DNA from: Rhizosphaericola sp047606825
GTDB taxonomy: Bacteria; Bacteroidota; Bacteroidia; Chitinophagales; Chitinophagaceae
Reading direction: 5' to 3'
Assembly: GCA_047606825.1 (NCBI GenBank)
Contig: JASGDY010000043.1
Coordinates: forward strand, 1-10,389
Length of the DNA: 10,389 bases
The notes beneath the pieces are model-generated. The model had not been told where the DNA came from. It searched no databases and saw only the letters and a program-made list of their open reading frames with translations. A program made the position numbers and the translations under genes. Positions within the stretch are counted from its first letter, which is position 1. Each line of letters opens with the position of its first letter. Positions 8,501 through 10,389 of the stretch are shown in pieces.

Positions 8501-8826
8501 ACAACCTCGTCCATGTTGCCATTGTTGGAAGATAGCGTAGCTACCACCTTGCCGTCATCGCCGATGGCTACGCTCTTGGGTGCGTACGACACGTGCTTTA
8601 ATTGCAGTACCTTTACTTCTTCAGGGACTGAAACAGTAAAGGTGCCTCTGTCATCCGTGACACCTACGGTCTTTCCGTCCGGGAGAATGATCGAAACACC
8701 TGATATAGCCTGTCCCGTACTGTCGGTTACCGTACCCGTAACCGTTTTTTTGTTTTGTGCATCTGCATTCACGGCAAATACCAGAGCAAACAAGCACAAC
8801 AGCAATCTAACTGTCTTTTTACTCAT
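5518..8826 (-). CDS. SusC/RagA-family TonB-dependent outer membrane transporter
   Basis: This is the outer-membrane import channel, powered through TonB-ExbBD, for the substrate held by its SusD partner. With the ATG at 8824-8826 the product is 1102 residues; an in-frame TTG nine codons upstream is less likely. The order is: signal peptide (MSKKTVRLLLCLFALVFA, cleavage probably near ADA-Q at 23-24); carboxypeptidase-regulatory-like domain (about 27-100, VTGTVTDSTGQAISGVS); TonB box MDEVVVTT (105-112); plug domain with ALYGKAAGVRV, PLYVVNGVPI, INPEDIESITILKGASATAL and NGVVVITTKKG; and then a long beta-barrel ending in LGFSLKAQF with a terminal Phe, as expected for Bam-dependent barrels. There is no N-terminal STN domain, so direct anti-sigma signalling is not indicated. 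No glycoside hydrolase, peptidase or sensor is adjacent, so the substrate is unknown. Length and layout are normal and the frame is intact. Confidence 0.96.
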   Translation of the reverse strand: MSKKTVRLLLCLFALVFAVNADAQNKKTVTGTVTDSTGQAISGVSIILPDGKTVGVTDDRGTFTVSVPEEVKVLQLKHVSYAPKSVAIGDDGKVVATLSSNNGNMDEVVVTTSMGIKRQTRSLGYAVSTITSKQLTETGATNFASALYGKAAGVRVTSAPGGASSGVSIQLRGVTSIGLNTQPLYVVNGVPIRNFSDPTSSSFGTSSSRVDGNGILDINPEDIESITILKGASATALYGSEAANGVVVITTKKGAIRKGLGVDFNYTFNTERLAQSPDYQNEYGPGYDAQTNVGSFGATYDGWLTQSDGNVTPIYRAYASFGPKFDGREVVDWDGTTRKYLAQKNNYRDFFDNGYNSNANVAVSGGSENGSFRLSYNRMDYKGIMPGSKQSKNNFNFNGSLKLSDRVSVDLVSSYNNTFTHNRAMVTSTIFGSYSGFFSRFDDMNTYKTKYQTSLGYKYLTYSNTEYDTDENFLYNMRATQLLDYFWTNEKNKYDESQNRFINTLTVNVKVLNNLNFRAKIGDDYTSINNTTKEANTKPSYLGYTGYYGVTSNSYNVIYGDGLLTYTPKINHDFELGVNAGVTGRKQMFKYMTTNTGSSNGLVEENYFSLSNSSGTLTATATRAEQVDVAAFGMVNANYKQVLYLEGTGRYEATSTLAPENNSYFYPSVNAGFILSDVVKLPSLFNYAKIRASYGLVGNHPNAYQSNVAYNQNSVVVNDNTVIYQQANSSSFGNESLQSEKKRETEFGLETRLLNNRIGIDLSYYNNKISRMIIPSQTIAASTGATSAIVNAGNLLNYGFEAAINVAAIKTRDFSWTTNFNFAINKNKVLAIYNGLTELVNTTYDGGYITVKSKVGDPLGNIYTYKRKTDGNGNYVIDDDGFYTINTDTLKYVANGMPKLVGGWSNTFRYKAFSLDIILDYKLGGYMISTARYYQTGAGMFKSTLQYRDAAHGGMAYDATSDEDAEYVLNSGGSRHDGMVLTGVTSTGATNTKVITAAAYYLANYEWEGRGMYENAIFRNSYIKFRELALNYNLPKNIARKIKMQNVQFSLIGRNLFYLWKTLPQGMDPEAPVGSTWLDQMSEGGGTAAATRSLGFSLKAQF

Positions 8827-9184
8827 GTTGAAGATAGATTTAAAATAGTTCAAAATTGTGTTCCTAAAACGTTATCTTATTGTAAATACATCGTAAAATT
8901 AGACAACTTTTCACAAAAAAAACAAAAGTTTTAAAAAATATTTTCAAAATAATTATAAGATACGTTAATAAATGCCTTATTTCAATATTTATGTGCCAAC
9001 TAATTGATTGAATAGCAATTGATAATGATATTTTCTTGTAAAAAATGAAAAGTCCAGCATTTCTTTTGCAATTGAGGCAAAATCAGCGTCTAAATGCTGG
9101 AAAATATAGTGGTACGTAATCATTTTATACACAGACCACTTCAATAATAGGAAAAATCTCATATATTATTCTTTTTGACAATAT
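8827..9184. other. AT-rich leader and promoter region of the susCD operon
   Basis: This should hold the susC promoter on the minus strand. I see no exact TTTG-N19-21-TAnnTTTG match. The nearest pieces are TTTTTTTG (8914-8921) with a TTTG 23 bases upstream (8945-8948), which is both off-consensus and off-spacing. AACTTTT (8905-8911) can pair with AAAAGTT (8924-8930). TCCAGCATTT (9053-9062) is an exact reverse complement of AAATGCTGGA (9092-9101), a 10-bp stem with a 29-base loop. A 44-codon minus-strand open frame at 8989-9123 overlaps that hairpin. It may be chance. Confidence 0.5.
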
Positions 9185-9688
9185 CAAACAGACTCTTAAT
9201 CGAAGACTTTGGGGGAAGAAAAGAAGAAGCAGTAAGGGCAGCATGGTGTTGTAACAAAATGGACAAAAGAACGGGGCATTGAATGTTCAACCTGACAGGT
9301 GTTTTTCAGTTCGTCGTTGACGAACAATATGTTGCACGGTTTGTCGAAGACGCATCCCTAGTCAGTGAAGCGTTTTGCGAAGACCGCCTTGAGGAAGGGT
9401 TCGTTTTTCAGGGATTCACCGTCGTCAACGTCGGCGTATGTGAGGGCGAAGTTCAAAATTTCCTCCAGTCGTTGATGACGACGTGGCACTTGAAAATCAC
9501 CTCGCGGTCGTCGATTACGGGTGTACGCTTGGGCGGCTTGCCCAAAACGAAAGTTTTGGTGTTTTGTTTAAAATTCGCCCACAAGACAGTAAATATCCGC
9601 AGGTTTGCCATAGTCTACCATAATATATATAATCCCAATCAAGGGTTGAAAACAAGGTCTAATATCGGATAAACATAGAGACTGTTTG
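9185..9688 (-). mobile_element. Internally deleted IS982-family insertion sequence
   Basis: CAAACAGACTCT (9185-9196) and AGAGACTGTTTG (9677-9688) are inverted repeats matching at 11 of 12 positions. They bracket a ruined transposase gene, suggesting the ends of one element. The span is about 504 bp, roughly half of a normal IS982 element at about 1 kb, so it cannot move by its own enzyme. I see no clear target-site duplication. The exact ends are less certain than the identity of the transposase fragments, since the true terminal repeats could lie a little further out. Confidence 0.55.
9196..9621 (-). pseudogene. IS982-family transposase remnant, frameshifted and deleted
   Basis: The minus strand carries pieces of an IS982 DDE transposase. 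From ATG at 9621 it reads MVDYGKPADIYCLVGEF and stops. In a second frame, about 9560-9465, it reads FVLGKPPKRTPVIDDREVIF, then KCHVVINDWRK. It returns to the first frame at about 9468 with LEEILNFALTYADVDD and GESLKNEPFLKAVFAKRF, meets a TAG at 9358-9360, and continues with FVNDELKNTCQVEHSMPRSF and PYCFFF to a stop at 9196. These match my memory of IS982 blocks: the N-terminal IFYLVDEFCK-like region, the FKLHLIINDKGEILNF...NVDDREPLK block and the C-terminal ETVNDELKNICQIEHSRHRSF. Total length is about 142 codons against roughly 270-300, so two internal segments are missing. An open frame on the + strand here is its shadow. Confidence 0.72.
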
Positions 9689-9740
9689 TGTTAAGTTTTG
9701 CTGTAAGGTTTTATATCCTTCCAAGACATAAAAACGTGTA

Positions 9741-9790
9741 TTCCTTCCCGCAAAGTCCCCGCCACGGCGGGAGACTGTGCGGAGAAGGAA
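9741..9790. repeat. 50-bp imperfect GC-rich palindrome
   Basis: The two arms pair in blocks: TTCCTT with AAGGAA, CCGCA with TGCGG, AGTC with GACT, and CCCGCC with GGCGGG, leaving a tiny central loop. One arm reappears at 188-224. It lies outside any gene and lacks a T tract, so it is more like a dispersed REP-type repeat than a terminator. Confidence 0.75.
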
Positions 9791-9821
9791 ATAAATAACT
9801 AAAACAGCGTCATGCTCCTTA

Positions 9822-9834
9822 GCTCCGTAGGAGC
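9822..9834. repeat. Short palindrome related to the neighbouring hairpin
   Basis: GCTCC-GTA-GGAGC is a small hairpin. Its pattern (GYTCC-NNA-GGARC) resembles GTTC-AGTA-GGAAC inside the long hairpin that begins 36 bases later, suggesting they belong to the same repeat family. Confidence 0.4.
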
Positions 9835-9869
9835 GTACTTACGGTAGCATAGGTTACAATATGGTTATA

Positions 9870-9922
9870 AAGTTCAGTAGGAACGGCCTTATATTGTTGA
9901 TAAGGTCGTTCCTACTGAACTT
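9870..9922. repeat. Long near-perfect hairpin, 23-bp stem
   Basis: AAGTTCAGTAGGAACGGCC extended by TTAT (9870-9892) pairs with 9900-9922 at 22 of 23 positions. The one difference still allows a G-U pair in RNA. The loop is ATTGTTG. The stem is itself built of smaller GTTC-AGTA-GGAAC palindromes. There is no neighbouring gene it could terminate within about 180 bp, and no coding potential. It is probably a REP- or MITE-type repeat unit. Confidence 0.8.
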
Positions 9923-9956
9923 AGTTGAGTGCGTCTCGAATAGCTACCAAAAGTTC

Positions 9957-9972
9957 GTCCGCTACGGCGGAC
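9957..9972. repeat. Short GC-rich palindrome
   Basis: GTCCGC and GCGGAC form a hairpin with a 4-base loop, followed by TTTCCC. The word CGGCGGACTTT also occurs at 213-223, so this is probably another fragment of the repeat family seen at 188-224 and 9741-9790. Confidence 0.45.
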
Positions 9973-10073
9973 TTTCCCAACTCTTGATGCGCATATATAA
10001 TGAACGTGTTTAGATTTCTTAGGGGAAAAAGGTCTAAACAACCTCAATCATTTGATATTCAACACTATAAATA

Positions 10074-10269
10074 ATACGATAATGAAATTCAATATAGACC
10101 AATAATTTTTATTACTCCGCTCTTCAGGATTTGTAATCCTGAAGCCGTGTCGGCGGATTTGCAATCCGCAAATAGCAGTACATTGCAAATGCACGGATAA
10201 GCGTTCGGGATTACAAATCCCGAACAGCACAAATGGATTTTTGGTCTAAAATATAAATCAAAATCGTAT
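10074..10269. mobile_element. MITE-like palindromic element, complete copy 2 (196 bp)
   Basis: This is the full-length partner of the copy at 1-184. It is bounded by ATACGAT (10074-10080) and ATCGTAT (10263-10269). From these ends inward the two termini are imperfect inverted repeats over 34 bases, with about 24 matches, including the block TAGACCAA. Four internal hairpins lie at 10122-10144, 10153-10169, 10178-10194 and 10203-10225. Between the copies, two of the five differences fall in the loop of the last hairpin and leave its 9-bp stem intact; one breaks a pair in the third. There is no ORF, so it is non-autonomous. I call it MITE-like because of its size, inverted ends and repetition. 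A target-site duplication is not obvious. Confidence 0.75.
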
Positions 10270-10389
10270 AACGTGAGTTCGGGATAAGGTAGTATGTATT
10301 TTGGAATCGGCCTTATTGAATTAACGTTAAGAAAATCAATGAAATAAGTCGACAGAAATAAAAGTTGTCTGAGCGTAGCGAAGCAAAGT
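10270..10389. other. Intergenic DNA after the second repeat copy, no gene seen
   Basis: No coding region is supported. The last 25 bases (GTCTGAGCGTAGCGAAGC and flanks) contain GCGTAGCG-like words that resemble short dispersed repeats, but they are cut by the window end. Confidence 0.35.

Noticed and set aside
8914..8948. -33/-7 promoter for susC
   Set aside because: The -7 box lacks the TA and the spacer is 23 bases rather than 19-21. In such AT-rich DNA this is within chance.
9283..9672. 129-codon open frame on the + strand
   Set aside because: It is antisense to the IS982 transposase remnant. The minus-strand fragments match a known family while this product does not.
10048..10230. 60-codon open frame on the minus strand
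   Set aside because: It is composed mostly of the MITE-like repeat and its hairpins, so it is chance coding.
1..10269. Composite transposon bounded by the two direct repeats
   Set aside because: The interior includes the core genes rpsP and rimM and no intact transposase, so the repeats are better seen as independent insertions.

Overview
The window looks like chromosomal DNA of a Bacteroidota bacterium, probably from the Chitinophagaceae or a relative. The evidence is a SusC/SusD outer-membrane pair, a Bacteroidota-type -33/-7 promoter (TTTG-N20-TAAATTTG) before rpsP, a long lysine/alanine-rich tail on ribosomal protein S16, and an absence of clear Shine-Dalgarno sites. The family-level guess rests on RimM and SusC/SusD style only and is tentative.

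Layout. Bases 1-532 hold one end-truncated copy of a MITE-like palindromic element, part of a second palindromic repeat, and the rpsP promoter. On the + strand, rpsP (533-1030, with a clear terminator) and rimM (1292-1807) form a ribosome-biogenesis block. Convergent to them is a YkuK-type RNase H-like gene (1865-2338, minus). Then, all on the minus strand and in transcription order susC, susD, ROK regulator, come a TonB-dependent SusC transporter (8826-5518), its SusD lipoprotein partner (5478-3895), a strong hairpin (3846-3871), and a ROK-family repressor (3814-2627). The ROK gene is clearly richer in G+C than everything around it. Upstream of susC is about 370 bp of AT-rich DNA with no obvious consensus promoter.

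Bases 9185-9688 hold a wrecked, internally deleted IS982-family insertion sequence, recognisable from transposase fragments on the minus strand in two frames. From about 9740 to 10270 the DNA is a cluster of palindromic repeats. It ends with a complete 196-bp copy (10074-10269) of the element found truncated at position 1.

How the parts work together: SusC and SusD should form one outer-membrane import complex for a glycan or another nutrient. No degrading enzyme is in view, so the substrate is unknown. The ROK protein lies directly downstream and may sense the imported sugar, but this is inferred from position. S16 and RimM both act in 30S subunit assembly. I found no convincing new multi-gene system. 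The most interesting structure is the MITE-like element with four tandem hairpins that share an ATTTGCAAT-like core, together with the surrounding nest of palindromes and IS debris.
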